Notes: generated by a model from the sequence alone, not told the origin. A stretch of DNA of 64,000 bases from Bradyrhizobium murdochi (GCF_000472965.1 NZ_AXAU01000002.1:416751-480750); one strand, 5' to 3'. Positions 1 through 8,078 are shown, counted from the first letter of the stretch. Numbers and translations: made by a program.

Positions 1-668
1 ACTTCAACTACGCGGTGGACTATGACGGCGACGGCCGCCGCAACCTGTTGCGCAGCGCGTCCGACGTGATCGGCTCGACCGCAAACTATATCGCCAACGG
101 ATTGAAATGGCGGCGCGGCGAGCCGTGGCTGCAGGAAGTGCGCGCGCCGCAAAATTTTCCGTGGGAGCAGGCTGACCTCACGACAAAACTGCCGCGCGCA
201 AAATTCGCGCAGCTCGGCGTCACCTATCCCGACGGCCGGCCGCTGCCGAATGACGACCTGCCGGCCTCGCTGCTCTTGCCGATGGGCCGCACCGGACCGG
301 CGTTCCTGGCCTATCCGAATTTCGCCGCCTATACCGAGTGGAACAACTCGCTGATCTATTCGACCACCGCCGCCTATCTCGCCAGCCGCATCGCCGGCGC
401 CCCGCCAATGCGGCAGCCATCGGCGCCGGTGGCGCAACTGCCGCTCAACGAGCTGAAAGAGCTGCAGCAGCTCCTGGTGCGCGCGGGCCACAATGTCGGC
501 AAGGTCGACGGCGTGATGGGGCAATTGAGCCGCACGGCGGTGAAGGCGATGCAGATCAAATACGGCCTGCCGGCGGATTCCTGGCCGACGGCGGAGCTCT
601 TGGCACGGATGCGCGGCCCCAGCGTCCAGGCGCAGCCCGCCGGCCTGGTGATGCCTGCGGCGCGGTAG
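1..668 (+). CDS. Lytic murein transglycosylase, MltB type, 5'-truncated by the window edge
   Basis: The open frame enters from the left edge (first full codon at base 3) and ends at 668, giving about 221 C-terminal residues. It opens with the NYAVDYDGDGRRNL motif, which in periplasmic MltB-family lytic transglycosylases lies after the catalytic glutamate. It ends in a PG_binding_1 domain (about the last 70 residues, NELKELQQLLVRAGHNVGKV and following). These enzymes cleave the MurNAc-GlcNAc bond of peptidoglycan and form 1,6-anhydro ends. The catalytic Glu and signal peptide lie outside the window. A full-length paralogue of the same architecture lies at 11149-12417. Family assignment is firm. 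Confidence 0.9.
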   Translation, partial: FNYAVDYDGDGRRNLLRSASDVIGSTANYIANGLKWRRGEPWLQEVRAPQNFPWEQADLTTKLPRAKFAQLGVTYPDGRPLPNDDLPASLLLPMGRTGPAFLAYPNFAAYTEWNNSLIYSTTAAYLASRIAGAPPMRQPSAPVAQLPLNELKELQQLLVRAGHNVGKVDGVMGQLSRTAVKAMQIKYGLPADSWPTAELLARMRGPSVQAQPAGLVMPAAR

Positions 669-669
669 C

Positions 670-838
670 TCTCTCTTCTCCCTCTCCCCGCTCTTCGCGG
701 GGCCGCGACGAGCAAAGCTCGCGCTGAGAGGGTTGGGGTGAGGGGCCTCTCTCCACGGATGCGAATGCCTAGATACCTGTGCCCCCTCACCCGGATCGCA
801 TCTGACGATGCGATCCGACCTCTCCCCGCAAGCGGGGT
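670..838. repeat. Degenerate intergenic repeat with CTCTCCCCGC-AGCGGGG arms
   Basis: The gap after the transglycosylase gene is built from short inverted arms: CCTCTCCCCGCTCTTCGCGGGG near 680-702 and a mirrored CTCTCCCCGCAAGCGGGG at 820-837. Between them are GAGAGGGTTGGGGTGAGGGGC and GCCCCCTCACCCGGATCGCA segments. This type of CTCACCC/GGGTGAG block is dispersed in Bradyrhizobium genomes. No gene is seen in it. It may act as a transcript-end structure for the upstream gene. Confidence 0.55.
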
Positions 839-865
839 TAGTTGAGCAGCATCATCAGGTAATCG

Positions 866-1334
866 TCAGCGAAAAGCGGCCAGTTCGCGCGCGAGATTTT
901 CGCGGGCTTGGCCGTCATATCTTGCGGCAAAGGCCGGATCGGGAAAGATCACCGGCCGGGCGGCGAACTGGCCGAGCACCCTGGCGCGGCCGGCGCGATA
1001 GTCAGCGTCCGGCACGTGGATGAACTCCTGCCGGATCGCGGCAGCATAAGCGTCGTAGCGCGCGGGCTCGGCGCCGAGGATGCTGAGATCGATCGAGATC
1101 AGGATCGCGCCCAGGCGGTCACCGTGCTGGACGTCATGCGTCCTGGTCATTGTCCGAGCGGGTCGGGTCGTAAACGACATCGTGCCACCAGATCGCCTCG
1201 GTCAGGATTTCGCGCTCGGCTGCCGAAAGATTGTCGACGCGCGCGAGCGCAGCAAGACAGTCTTCGATGTGCGAGAGGTTGTGATAGTGACGGCCCGGCG
1301 CCGTGTAGGCGGTGATAAGCTGATCGCGGTTCAT
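866..1334 (-). pseudogene. Broken HD-superfamily phosphohydrolase (COG4339-like)
   Basis: Two minus-strand frames carry the two ends of one protein. The N-terminal part, starting at 1334 (MNRDQLITAYTAPGRHYHNL), holds the metal-binding motifs YHNLSHI and WWHDVVYDP. It runs into a stop just after TRSDN, near 1134. The C-terminal part continues in another frame from about 1150 (HDVQHGDRLGAILISIDLSI) to the stop at 866. About 50-60 residues that normally join them, including the middle HD metal ligands, are missing. This suggests an internal deletion with a frameshift. The remaining product would lack part of its active site. Family identity is inferred from motifs. Confidence 0.75.
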
Positions 1335-1356
1335 CGCAAGGCTCCGCGTCTCTGCT

Positions 1357-1443
1357 GTAGGGTGGGCAAAGGCGCGAAGCGACGTGCCCACCATCCAACA
1401 CGCTGATCGAAGTGGTGGGCACGCTGCGCTTTGCCCACCCTAC
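1357..1443. repeat. Palindromic repeat, family A (GTAGGGTGGGC), copy 1
   Basis: Long imperfect inverted repeat: the left arm GTAGGGTGGGCAAA pairs with TTTGCCCACCCTAC at the right end, with inner arms GTGCCCACCA and TGGTGGGCAC. Related copies lie at 3871-3970 and 44085-44176. It sits between two minus-strand genes and overlaps the sequence just upstream of the broken HD gene start. The form is that of a REP/MITE-like dispersed element. Confidence 0.75.
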
Positions 1444-1448
1444 AAGTT

Positions 1449-1889
1449 CTACCGCATCGTAATCGCTAATCCGCTGAGATCGGCGTTCGCCATCAAGCCG
1501 ACCTGGTGCCCGGTCAATTCCAGCACCGCGCCCTTCTGGTTGGTGAGCACGATCGCGCGCGCGCCGCGGCCGACCGCCAGGCCCGCGCCGGCTGCGCCGT
1601 AGACGCCGGCGACATCGGAGGGGCGCCAGATGTTGCTGACGCGGCCGCGCAGCACCGTCTTCGATCCGCCGAACACCAGGCCGTAGTCGAGCCCGCCGGT
1701 CGACAGCGGATAGCGTCGCCCGTGAAAATTCAGAACGCCGCTGCCGCCGGAACCGCCGATGATCCATCCCGCCTTGTAGATCGTGAGCTGCACGAAACCT
1801 TCGTCGGCATGCGCGGCGGAGGACAGCGTGACGCTGGCGAAGGCCGCAAACGCGAGCACAGTGGCGCGAACGGCGGATGGCATGTTCAT
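1449..1889 (-). CDS. Small secreted protein of unknown function
   Basis: A 146-residue protein starting at ATG 1889, which follows a GGAGA ribosome-binding site (an earlier in-frame ATG exists at 1961 but would put 24 basic residues ahead of the signal peptide). Residues 1-28 form a Sec signal peptide ending SSAAHA-DE. The mature part is Gly/Val rich, with alternating short beta-like strands (GWIIGGSGGSGVLNF, GLDYGLVFGGSK, GAVLELTGHQVGLMANADLSG). The closing GxxVGLMANAD pattern is reminiscent of secreted EipA/DUF1134-type proteins, but the match is too weak to assign. Likely periplasmic. Confidence 0.65.
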   Translation of the reverse strand: MNMPSAVRATVLAFAAFASVTLSSAAHADEGFVQLTIYKAGWIIGGSGGSGVLNFHGRRYPLSTGGLDYGLVFGGSKTVLRGRVSNIWRPSDVAGVYGAAGAGLAVGRGARAIVLTNQKGAVLELTGHQVGLMANADLSGLAITMR

Positions 1890-2268
1890 GGATCGTATCT
1901 CCGGAGATCTTGCAAATCGGAAAAGTGTCAGGCGGGCTTTGCGGCGCAGGTTGAGTCGCAACTATCGGATTGTAGCCGATCGGCGCAAGGGGCAAAGCAT
2001 ATTCAGGCCCTGCGCGACGCGCTCTGGGCCGACCCGCGCCGTACGCCCGACACAATTTCATCACGATTGCACGAACAAAAAATTGCGGACCTGTGAACTG
2101 CATTACTGTCACAGCAACCGTAGCCCGCTATTTCGGGTCGAGTGAATTTCCTTGACGGGCGGGACCTTCAAACCAATCGGCGGGTCGTGAAGCGCGTGCG
2201 CCGCTGCCTTTCCAGCGAGGCAGCGGCGCGTTAGGCTTCAAGGCACCGAACCATCCACGAGGTGTCCC
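1890..2268. other. Intergenic region without a gene; divergent promoter region
   Basis: This stretch lies between the minus-strand secreted protein and ridA. I see no credible gene in it: the open frames crossing it are in the wrong codon phase for high-GC coding DNA. It must hold both divergent promoters. The only clear structure is the hairpin at 2198-2229. Confidence 0.5.
2198..2229. other. Strong hairpin upstream of ridA
   Basis: Perfect 11-bp stem, GCGCCGCTGCC (2198-2208) pairing with GGCAGCGGCGC (2219-2229), with a 10-base loop. It ends 40 bases before the ridA start. It is followed by only TT, not a U-run, so it is not a typical intrinsic terminator. A leader-RNA structure for ridA is possible. 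Confidence 0.55.
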
Positions 2269-2658
2269 ATGCCCCCGATCCAGCATTTTGCGCCACCCGC
2301 CGGCGTCAAGGCCCCGCCGCTATCCTTTGCCACACGCACCGGCGACCTGCTGTTCATCTCGGGCATTCCGGGTTTTGACGACAAGGGTGCGCTGGCGGAT
2401 GGTTTCGAGGCGCAGTTCGGCTTCGTCGTCGTCAATATCAAGCGCGTGCTCGACGAGGCCGGCGCGACGTTTCGCGATCTGGTCAAGGTCAACGTGCTGC
2501 TGACGCGCGCATCCGACGTCGCCACGATGAATGTGCTGTATGCGTCGGCGTTCGGGCCGGCGCCCTACCCCGCCCGCACCACCTGCGTGGTGCAGGCGCT
2601 GCCCGACCCGAAAATGCTGATCGAGATCGAAGCTGTTGCCTCACTGGCGAAGGCCTAG
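2269..2658 (+). CDS. RidA family enamine/imine deaminase
   Basis: A 129-residue cytosolic protein of the YjgF/YER057c/UK114 family. Members form trimers that hydrolyse reactive 2-aminoacrylate or imines released by PLP enzymes. Seen here are the family features GDLLFISGIPGFDDKG (about 25-40), the central VVVNIKRVLDEAGATFRDLVKVNVLL, and the C-terminal PARTTCVVQALPDPKMLIEIEAVA with the conserved Arg (about 103) and Glu used for substrate carboxylate binding. The ATG follows GAGGTG. Many subfamilies with other substrates exist, so the precise role is open. Confidence 0.88.
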   Translation: MPPIQHFAPPAGVKAPPLSFATRTGDLLFISGIPGFDDKGALADGFEAQFGFVVVNIKRVLDEAGATFRDLVKVNVLLTRASDVATMNVLYASAFGPAPYPARTTCVVQALPDPKMLIEIEAVASLAKA

Positions 2659-2690
2659 GGCGGATTGCTCTACTGCGTCACCTACTTGAA

Positions 2691-2795
2691 CCCTCATCCT
2701 GAGGAGCCCACGAGAAGCGGGCGTCTCGAAGGATGTAGGCCACGGATCGGGCCTGATGGTTCGAGACGCGCTTCGCGCTCCTCACCATGAGGGGC
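2691..2795. repeat. Palindromic repeat, family B (CTCATCCTGAGGAGC), copy 1
   Basis: The left end CCCTCATCCTGAGGAGCC and the internal CGTCTCGAAGGATGTAGGCC mirror the right half, which ends GCGCTCCTCACCATGAGGGG. Preceded by CTACTGCGTCA, the same outer border seen in copies at 16314-16455 and 38745-38941. It lies between ridA and the convergent DUF2380-type gene, so it could end both transcripts. Confidence 0.8.
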
Positions 2796-2803
2796 TTATG
2801 ACC

Positions 2804-3352
2804 TCACGGCTTCGGCATGGATTCCTTCAGCGTATTGCCGACGAAATCGGCGGCATGGCGATAGGCGGCATCGTTGTCGCCGCGGAACGTCACCGTTCGC
2901 CGCATCAACAGTTTCTCGGCTTCGAGGTCGAGCAACTGGATTTCGCCCCATTGCACCAGCGTGCTCATCTTGCGGATACCGCCATAGACCACGAGCCGCG
3001 CGCCGGCCTTGCGTGCGGCGGCGATGAAGACGTCCTGCGACATGCTGGTGGCCGTGCAGGGGTGATCGGGGCATTCGATCGGCACCACGCGATAACCGCC
3101 CTGCGCCGCGAGATTGTCGCGCAGCAACGCGGCAAACGACGCCACGCGGGCGCGATGCTCCGCGCTCTGGTCCACTACCTCTCCCGACGTGTCGAAATAA
3201 TCGAAATCTGCGACAGCCACGGCGATCGGCGCAGCGGCCGGCGATCCACCCGAGGCAAACGACACTGCGGCCGCCGCGCATAGCATCGTCAGGGCGATCC
3301 TTGCGCGGCTGCACGCGCGTGACACCCGCCATGACGTTGCTGTCTGCATCAT
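2804..3352 (-). CDS. DUF2380-type secreted protein
   Basis: A 182-residue protein starting at ATG 3352 (GGAAG six bases upstream; longer starts lack a signal peptide at the N-terminus). A signal/anchor segment covers about residues 16-40. The mature part, AVADFDYFDTSGEVVDQ, followed by LLRDNLAAQGGYRVVPIEC and GARLVVYGGIRKMSTLVQWGEIQLLDLEA, is the pattern of DUF2380. It resembles TolB-N-like or LpoB-like periplasmic folds. The function of the family is not known. Two cysteines (CPDHPC) could form a disulfide. Confidence 0.72.
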   Translation of the reverse strand: MMQTATSWRVSRACSRARIALTMLCAAAAVSFASGGSPAAAPIAVAVADFDYFDTSGEVVDQSAEHRARVASFAALLRDNLAAQGGYRVVPIECPDHPCTATSMSQDVFIAAARKAGARLVVYGGIRKMSTLVQWGEIQLLDLEAEKLLMRRTVTFRGDNDAAYRHAADFVGNTLKESMPKP

Positions 3353-3612
3353 GCCTGACTTCCTTCCATCCAACCCTGGCCTTGTCGCTAACCGCCAAAT
3401 TGTAGCAGCGCGTAAGGATTTCGCTAACCCATTCCGTCGCTCCGCATCTTTGCGAGGATGACGCGCCGGCTTTTTTCGAAAGCCGCATTTGAACCAATCA
3501 CGCATCAGTGACAACAAAGGAATGCCCGGTCATCCCCGGCCGGGAGCCCCGCTCCCTTAATTCCCCTTGCGGAGCGTGGCCTGCGCATTTCCATGACAGG
3601 AGTATTCTGCCT

Positions 3613-3864
3613 ATGCTTCGCGTTACCGCCCTTGCTGCCACCGCCGGGATCGCCTTCACCGCGCTTGCCGCGACCAGCCCCGCCGAAGCCGCCTTTCACC
3701 TGATCCGCTGGGAAGGCACCGGCGTCTGCCAGGTCTGGGACCAGAGCATTCCGACCAAGCCGATCCCGTCGAACTACAAGACCGTCAGCAAGCCGGTCCC
3801 GACATTTGCCGCAGCCCTCGCTGTGAAGGACGACATGCTCAAGAAGGGCACCTGCACGCTGTAG
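3613..3864 (+). CDS. Small secreted protein of unknown function
   Basis: An 83-residue protein. ATG 3613 is preceded by AGGAG at 3599-3603 and begins a clean signal peptide (MLRVTALAATAGIAFTALAA, cleavage near SPAEAA). The mature peptide is about 56 residues (FHLIRWEGTGVCQVWDQ...) with two cysteines, the second close to the C-terminus (KKGTCTL), suggesting a disulfide in the periplasm. I do not recognise the family. An upstream in-frame ATG at 3508 would disrupt the signal peptide. Confidence 0.7.
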   Translation: MLRVTALAATAGIAFTALAATSPAEAAFHLIRWEGTGVCQVWDQSIPTKPIPSNYKTVSKPVPTFAAALAVKDDMLKKGTCTL

Positions 3865-3870
3865 CGCATA

Positions 3871-3970
3871 GCAGTTCCGTAGGATGGGTGGAGCGAAGCG
3901 ATACCCATCATTTCGTTCATCGGGACCAATTGATGGGTTTCGCTTTCGCTCTACCCATCCTACGGACTGC
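3871..3970. repeat. Palindromic repeat, family A, copy 2
   Basis: GCAGTTCCGTAGGATGGG at the left pairs with CCCATCCTACGGACTGC at the right (one mismatch/bulge). Inner arms are GAGCGAAGCGATACCCATCA and TGATGGGTTTCGCTTTCGCTC. It has the same overall design as copies at 1357-1443 and 44085-44176, with an A for G change in the GGATGGG core. It starts 6 bases after the stop of the preceding gene. Confidence 0.8.
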
Positions 3971-4041
3971 AACGTTACCATCTTGTGCGCGCGGGCACGC
4001 TTGCTATCCTCCGGCAAAACCCAAGCAAGAGGAAACGCGCC

Positions 4042-4809
4042 ATGCCCCTTCTCCAAAATCACATCGCCGTCGTCACCGGCGCAGGCTCCGGCATCGGGCG
4101 CGCGATTGCGAGCGGCTATGCACGGGAGGGCGCGCGGGTCGTGCTGCTCGACAGGGACGAGAACGCGGTGGCAGAAGCGGCAAAGGAAGTCCGCGACGCC
4201 GGCGGCATGGCCGAAAGCTTTGCGCTCGACGTCAGCAAGCGCGAGGATTGCGTCGCGATGGCCAAGCAGGTCGCCGATAAGGTCGGCCAGGTCTCGATCC
4301 TCGTCAACAATGCCGGCATCGTCCGCCGCAACGGCATGTTGGGCGCGGCGGAGGCCGTGATCAGCGACTGGGAAGACATTATCGCGATCAACCTCACCGG
4401 CGTCTTCAACGTGACGCATGCCTTTCTCGAACCCTTGCGCGCGAGCAAGGGGCGCATCGTCAATATCGGCTCGATCCAATCCTTCGTGCATGTGCGCACG
4501 CCGAGCTCGCCAGCCTACACCGCCTCCAAGCACGGCGTGCTCGGTTTCACCAAAGCGCTCGCCGCCGAACTCGGCAAGGAAGGCGTCCGCGTCAATGCAA
4601 TCGGTCCCGGCTTCATCGCAACGCCACTGAACGCCAACGCCCGCGCCAACAATCCGGACCTGGTGAAGACCTTCATGGATCACACGCCGCTCGGCCGGCC
4701 CGGCACCGCGGAAGACATCGTCGGCCCCGCGATCTTCCTGGCGTCCGATCTGTCGGCTTACGTCTCCGGGTCGATCGTGATGGTCGACGGTGGCTATCGG
4801 GCGGTGTGA
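4042..4809 (+). CDS. SDR family NAD(P)-dependent oxidoreductase
   Basis: A 255-residue classical short-chain dehydrogenase. The cofactor loop TGAGSGIGRAIA (about 11-22), the NNAG motif (about 88-91), the catalytic Ser in NIGSIQS (about 143), and YTASK (Tyr/Lys about 161/165) are all present, and the C-terminal VSGSIVMVDGGYRAV is typical. The acidic LLDRDE after beta-2 favours NAD over NADP. ATG 4042 follows AGAGGAAA; an earlier in-frame start at 3985 has no such site. Substrate cannot be told. Related enzymes act on sugars, polyols or 3-oxoacyl groups. The gene appears to be monocistronic. Confidence 0.9.
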   Translation: MPLLQNHIAVVTGAGSGIGRAIASGYAREGARVVLLDRDENAVAEAAKEVRDAGGMAESFALDVSKREDCVAMAKQVADKVGQVSILVNNAGIVRRNGMLGAAEAVISDWEDIIAINLTGVFNVTHAFLEPLRASKGRIVNIGSIQSFVHVRTPSSPAYTASKHGVLGFTKALAAELGKEGVRVNAIGPGFIATPLNANARANNPDLVKTFMDHTPLGRPGTAEDIVGPAIFLASDLSAYVSGSIVMVDGGYRAV

Positions 4810-4843
4810 GGTCTGATCGCTGGGGATCTTGCTTCGCCAGGGT

Positions 4844-5110
4844 TTACCCAAACCGCGCCCGCGAGCGCTCCCTCGCCTTTTCGGCCTCGACCTCGCGGTC
4901 GCGCGGCGGTGCGTTGGTCTGCAACGACGCCAGCAGACGCCGCGCGCTGTCGGAGACCTCGGAAACCGCGCGGTTGAACGCCTCGGCGTTCGCCTGCGAC
5001 GGCGAATTGAAGCCGGAGAGCTTGCGCACGAATTGCAGCGCGGAGGCATGGATCTCCGCGTGCGTGGCCGGGGGATCGAAATTGAACAAGGTCTTGATGT
5101 TACGGCACAT
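4844..5110 (-). CDS. DUF2277 family protein
   Basis: An 88-residue soluble protein with the DUF2277 pattern MCRNIKTLFNFDPPAT, then ALQFVRKLSGFNSPSQANAEAFNRAV and a charged tail (REVEAEKARERSRARFG). The family is widespread in alphaproteobacteria and actinobacteria, and its function is unknown. The N-terminal Cys-Arg-Asn is invariant in the family. The gene ends convergently against the SDR gene, 34 bases apart. Confidence 0.85.
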   Translation of the reverse strand: MCRNIKTLFNFDPPATHAEIHASALQFVRKLSGFNSPSQANAEAFNRAVSEVSDSARRLLASLQTNAPPRDREVEAEKARERSRARFG

Positions 5111-5238
5111 GGTTCTCTCTTCTGCAGAGGTCTTCGATCAAGGACGAACGGCCGGTGCAAAATCCGACAGCGTGGCTTATTCTGTCATGAATCTAGCGGT
5201 GCGTTCACCCTGTCGGTACCCGGAACAGCGAGTTCCCG

Positions 5239-5478
5239 ATGACCCGTGTGACCTACAAGATCGTCGAACATGACGGCGGCTGGGCCTACACCGTCGACGG
5301 CGTGTTTTCAGAGCCATTTCCGAACCGCGCCGTGGCGCTGGCAGCCGCCCGGCGTGCGGCCGCCGAGCAGCGGGTGCCCGGCCGCACCGAGGTGATCGAA
5401 TACGAAACCGCTGACGGACGATGGCACTCGGAAACCGCCGCCGGCAACGACCGGCCGGAAACCGAGGTGGACGGTTAG
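5239..5478 (+). CDS. Small DUF2188-like protein
   Basis: A 79-residue soluble protein (MTRVTYKIVEHDGGWAYTVDGVFSEPFPNRAVALAAARRAAAEQ...). The sequence suggests a short beta hairpin followed by an amphipathic helix, as in DUF2188-type proteins, which are uncharacterised. The C-terminal 25 residues are hydrophilic and probably disordered. Compact intergenic distances suggest it is transcribed alone, divergently from the DUF2277 gene. Confidence 0.7.
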   Translation: MTRVTYKIVEHDGGWAYTVDGVFSEPFPNRAVALAAARRAAAEQRVPGRTEVIEYETADGRWHSETAAGNDRPETEVDG

Positions 5479-5601
5479 AGCGTTTTCCAGCGAAAGCCTG
5501 CCCCGGACTTGATCCGGGGTGGACATCCGTTCGCGTCAAGAAAACGCGTCAAAACAGAAACCTAGAGCCCGGTTCTGATTCAATCAGAACCGAAATGCTC
5601 T
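5477..5601. repeat. Dispersed intergenic repeat (AGCGTTTTC...GAAATGCTCT type)
   Basis: Begins inside the stop codon of the preceding gene with GAGCGTTTTCCAGCGAAA. It contains CCCCGGACTTGATCCGGGG, GTTCGCGTCAAGAAAACGCG and the palindrome GGTTCTGATTCAATCAGAACC (5571-5591), and ends GAAATGCTCT. I recognise the outer modules as a repeat found many times in Bradyrhizobium-type genomes. The CCCCGGACTTGATCCGGGG insert looks like a second, nested element. Confidence 0.65.
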
Positions 5602-5697
5602 GGTGCATTGTGCGGCGATGTCGTGACGGAGAAATAGCCCGTGTGCTAGGTTCCCCGCCAAGCGGTTCGCAAAGATAGCCGCAGCTTTGGGGAGACT

Positions 5698-6765
5698 ATG
5701 ATGAATTTTTCGCACGCCGCCTTTTCGGCCGCCGCATTGGCCCTGACCACCGTCACTGCTTTCGCAGCCGACTATCCCACACCGAAGCAGGGCGACTGGA
5801 TCGCCAAAGATTTCAAATTTCACACCGGCGAGACGCTGCCGGAGCTACGGTTGCACTACACCACGATCGGCGAGCCGACCGGTCAGCCCGTGCTGGTGTT
5901 GCACGGCTCGGGCGGCTCGGCGGCCAGCATGCTGACGGCCACCTTCGGCGGCGAGTTGTTCGGCCCTGGCCAGCCGCTGGATGCAACGAAGTACTACATC
6001 ATCATTCCGGACAGCGTCGGCCACGGCAAATCGTCAAAGCCTTCGGACGGCATGAAGACGGCGTTTCCGAAATACAATTACGACGACATGGTCGACGCGC
6101 AGCATCGCCTGGTCACGGAAGGTCTCGGCGTAAAGCATCTGCGGCTCGTGATCGGCAATTCGATGGGCGGCATGCACACCTGGATCTGGGGCGGCAAATA
6201 TCCGAAATTCATGGACGCGCTGGTGCCGATGGCCTCGCAACCGACCGAGATGGCGGCGCGCAACTGGATGCTGCGGCGGATGATGCTGGAGACCATCAAG
6301 AACGATCCCGATTACAATCGCGGCAATTACATCACCCAGCCGCGCATGATGAAGTACGCCATCAACGCCTTCGGCATTGCGACCGGCGGCGGCACGCTGG
6401 CCTATCAGGCGCTGGCGCCGACGGCGGCGAAAGCTGACAAGCTGGTCGACGACCGCCTGGCAACCGCGATCACTGCCGATGCCAACGACTTCATCTACCA
6501 GTGGGAAGCCTCGCACGATTACAATCCGGCGCCTTCGCTCGAGAAGATCGAAGCCACGCTGCTCTTGATCAATGCCGCCGACGACGAGCGCAATCCGCCG
6601 GAAACCGGCGTCACCGAGGCGGCGATGAAGCGCGTCAAGAACGGTCGACTGTTCCTGATCCCGGCCTCCAGCGAGACGCGCGGCCATCTCACGACAGGCA
6701 ATGCGAAGTTCTACAAGAAGGAGCTGCAGGAGTTGCTGCAGAGCGCGCCGCAACGAGCAATGTAA
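5698..6765 (+). CDS. Secreted alpha/beta hydrolase of the MetX-like (homoserine O-acetyltransferase) fold
   Basis: A 355-residue protein with a Sec signal peptide (cleavage near AFAADYP). The start is ATG 5698 or 5701, after GGGGAGA. The hydrolase core shows VLHGSGGSAAS, the nucleophile elbow GNSMGGMHTW (Ser about 154), the acid in NAADDERNPPE, and a late His in TRGHLTTG. The layout matches MetX-like proteins, but the signal peptide argues against a methionine-biosynthetic role. A periplasmic esterase or hydrolase is more likely. The substrate is unknown. Confidence 0.8.
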   Translation: MMNFSHAAFSAAALALTTVTAFAADYPTPKQGDWIAKDFKFHTGETLPELRLHYTTIGEPTGQPVLVLHGSGGSAASMLTATFGGELFGPGQPLDATKYYIIIPDSVGHGKSSKPSDGMKTAFPKYNYDDMVDAQHRLVTEGLGVKHLRLVIGNSMGGMHTWIWGGKYPKFMDALVPMASQPTEMAARNWMLRRMMLETIKNDPDYNRGNYITQPRMMKYAINAFGIATGGGTLAYQALAPTAAKADKLVDDRLATAITADANDFIYQWEASHDYNPAPSLEKIEATLLLINAADDERNPPETGVTEAAMKRVKNGRLFLIPASSETRGHLTTGNAKFYKKELQELLQSAPQRAM

Positions 6766-6959
6766 GCCTGGGCCTTTGGAAGGAGCGCAATGCGCGCGCG
6801 ACAAGAAGAAGCCATGATTTCGCACCGCATCAAATCTGCCTCGCTTTCATCGCTCATTATTTGAGCGTGCATCGACAAGCGGGCTCCGCTTGAATTGTCC
6901 TTGCATTGCGAATCGTCGATGTCCTGCGCCGTCGCGAGGACAAGCAGCGGAGGGATCGG

Positions 6960-7313
6960 ATGCGAAGGCTTGCGCCATTGGTCCTGCTGGCCTGCCTTTC
7001 GATGTCGGCCAGCGCAGCGCTTGCGGTAGACAGGGGTCAGTACGACCACGTGCCGCCTGATATCCGCGCCTGGTTCAAGAGCGTGATCGCACCGAACGGC
7101 GTACCCTGCTGTGATATTTCCGACGGCCATCGCACCAGCTACGACGTTCGCGGCGGCGCCTATTGGGTGCCGATCGAGGGCCAATGGATGCAGGTGCCCG
7201 AGCGCGCGGTCATTCGCGACCAGCGCAACCCGATCGGCGAAGCCGTGGTGTGGTACGTGCATCACCGCGGCAGCATCATCATTAGCTGCTTCGTGCCGGC
7301 GGACGCGGTCTAG
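6960..7313 (+). CDS. Secreted protein of unknown function
   Basis: A 117-residue protein from ATG 6960, which follows a strong CGGAGGG site. The signal peptide is MRRLAPLVLLACLSMSASAALA. The mature part carries a CC pair (GVPCCDISDGHR) and a late Cys (IIISCFVPADAV), with aromatic-rich strands (YWVPIEGQWMQVP). I do not recognise the family, although short proteins with the PNGVPCCDxxDGH pattern are common in rhizobia. Likely periplasmic and disulfide-containing. Confidence 0.7.
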   Translation: MRRLAPLVLLACLSMSASAALAVDRGQYDHVPPDIRAWFKSVIAPNGVPCCDISDGHRTSYDVRGGAYWVPIEGQWMQVPERAVIRDQRNPIGEAVVWYVHHRGSIIISCFVPADAV

Positions 7314-7378
7314 ATTCTTCAAGATGACGGTGGCACCGGCGGATGATAATCTGACGGAAAATCGCAAAGGAGCCGCCC

Positions 7379-7981
7379 TTGTCCGATCTTGCCCCCTCTG
7401 ATCTTGCCACGATCTATCCCGCTCCCACGCCGCGCGTGATCGCCAAGGCGCGGCCAGAGATCGATGCGCATGCGAAAAAATTCATCGGCATGTCGCCGTT
7501 CTGTGTGCTAGCGACTTCAGGCTCGGACGGCAGCGTCGATGCGTCGCCGCGCGGCGGCAATCCCGGCTTCGTCCATGTCGGCGGACCGAACCTTTTGTTG
7601 ATGCCGGATCGTTCGGGCAACAACCGGATCGACAGTTTTCGCAACATCGTCGAGGGATCAGGCTTCGTGCAGTTGATCTTCTTCGTGCCCGGAATCGACG
7701 AGACGCTGCGCGTCGGCGGCAAGGGCAAGCTATCTGTCGATCCGGAGTTGATGGCGTCGATGATCGAATTCGGCAAGCCGCCGCGCGCGGTGCTGCATAT
7801 CGACGTGAGGGAAACCTATTTCCACTGCGGCAAGGCGCTGATGCGCTCGAAACTGTGGGCGGCTACGCAGGTCGAACGCTCGGTGATGCCGAGCATCGGC
7901 GAGGTGATCCACGACCAGACCGGACTTGGCGAGCGCGAAAGCCAGGCGGAGATCTACGAGCGCTACAAGACGCAGTTATGA
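7379..7981 (+). CDS. Pyridoxamine 5'-phosphate oxidase family FMN-binding protein
   Basis: A 200-residue protein of the PNPOx-like split-barrel fold (the subfamily of single-domain PPOX proteins near MSMEG_1061/DR2398). Visible are FCVLATSGSDGSVDASPRGGNPGFV (about 41-65), the FMN-contact run LLLMPDRSGNNRIDSFRNIVE (about 72-92), and VQLIFFVPGIDETLRVGGKG. The start is TTG 7379, with AAAGGAG at 7366-7372. No other start gives the family's N-terminal segment. The electron donor and substrate are unknown. It is unlikely to be a true PdxH, which is longer at the C-terminus. Confidence 0.82.
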   Translation: MSDLAPSDLATIYPAPTPRVIAKARPEIDAHAKKFIGMSPFCVLATSGSDGSVDASPRGGNPGFVHVGGPNLLLMPDRSGNNRIDSFRNIVEGSGFVQLIFFVPGIDETLRVGGKGKLSVDPELMASMIEFGKPPRAVLHIDVRETYFHCGKALMRSKLWAATQVERSVMPSIGEVIHDQTGLGERESQAEIYERYKTQL

Positions 7982-8078
7982 GGAGTCGGCCGAGCTGACC
8001 GCCAATCGAAGCTCGGCCAGGCGGCTTTCCCTCTCAGCGATCCACTGCTCTACTTTTTTTGCCTGACTTGGCCCGACA

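Noticed and set aside
1147..2112. Long open frame on the minus strand (321 codons)
   Set aside because: It overlaps the signal-peptide protein at 1449-1889 and the broken HD gene in another frame; its composition is Arg/Pro-rich, typical of an out-of-phase shadow in high-GC DNA.
3505..5160. 551-codon open frame on the minus strand opposite the SDR gene
   Set aside because: Antisense shadow: it covers a well-recognised dehydrogenase with all motifs and the DUF2277 gene in another frame.
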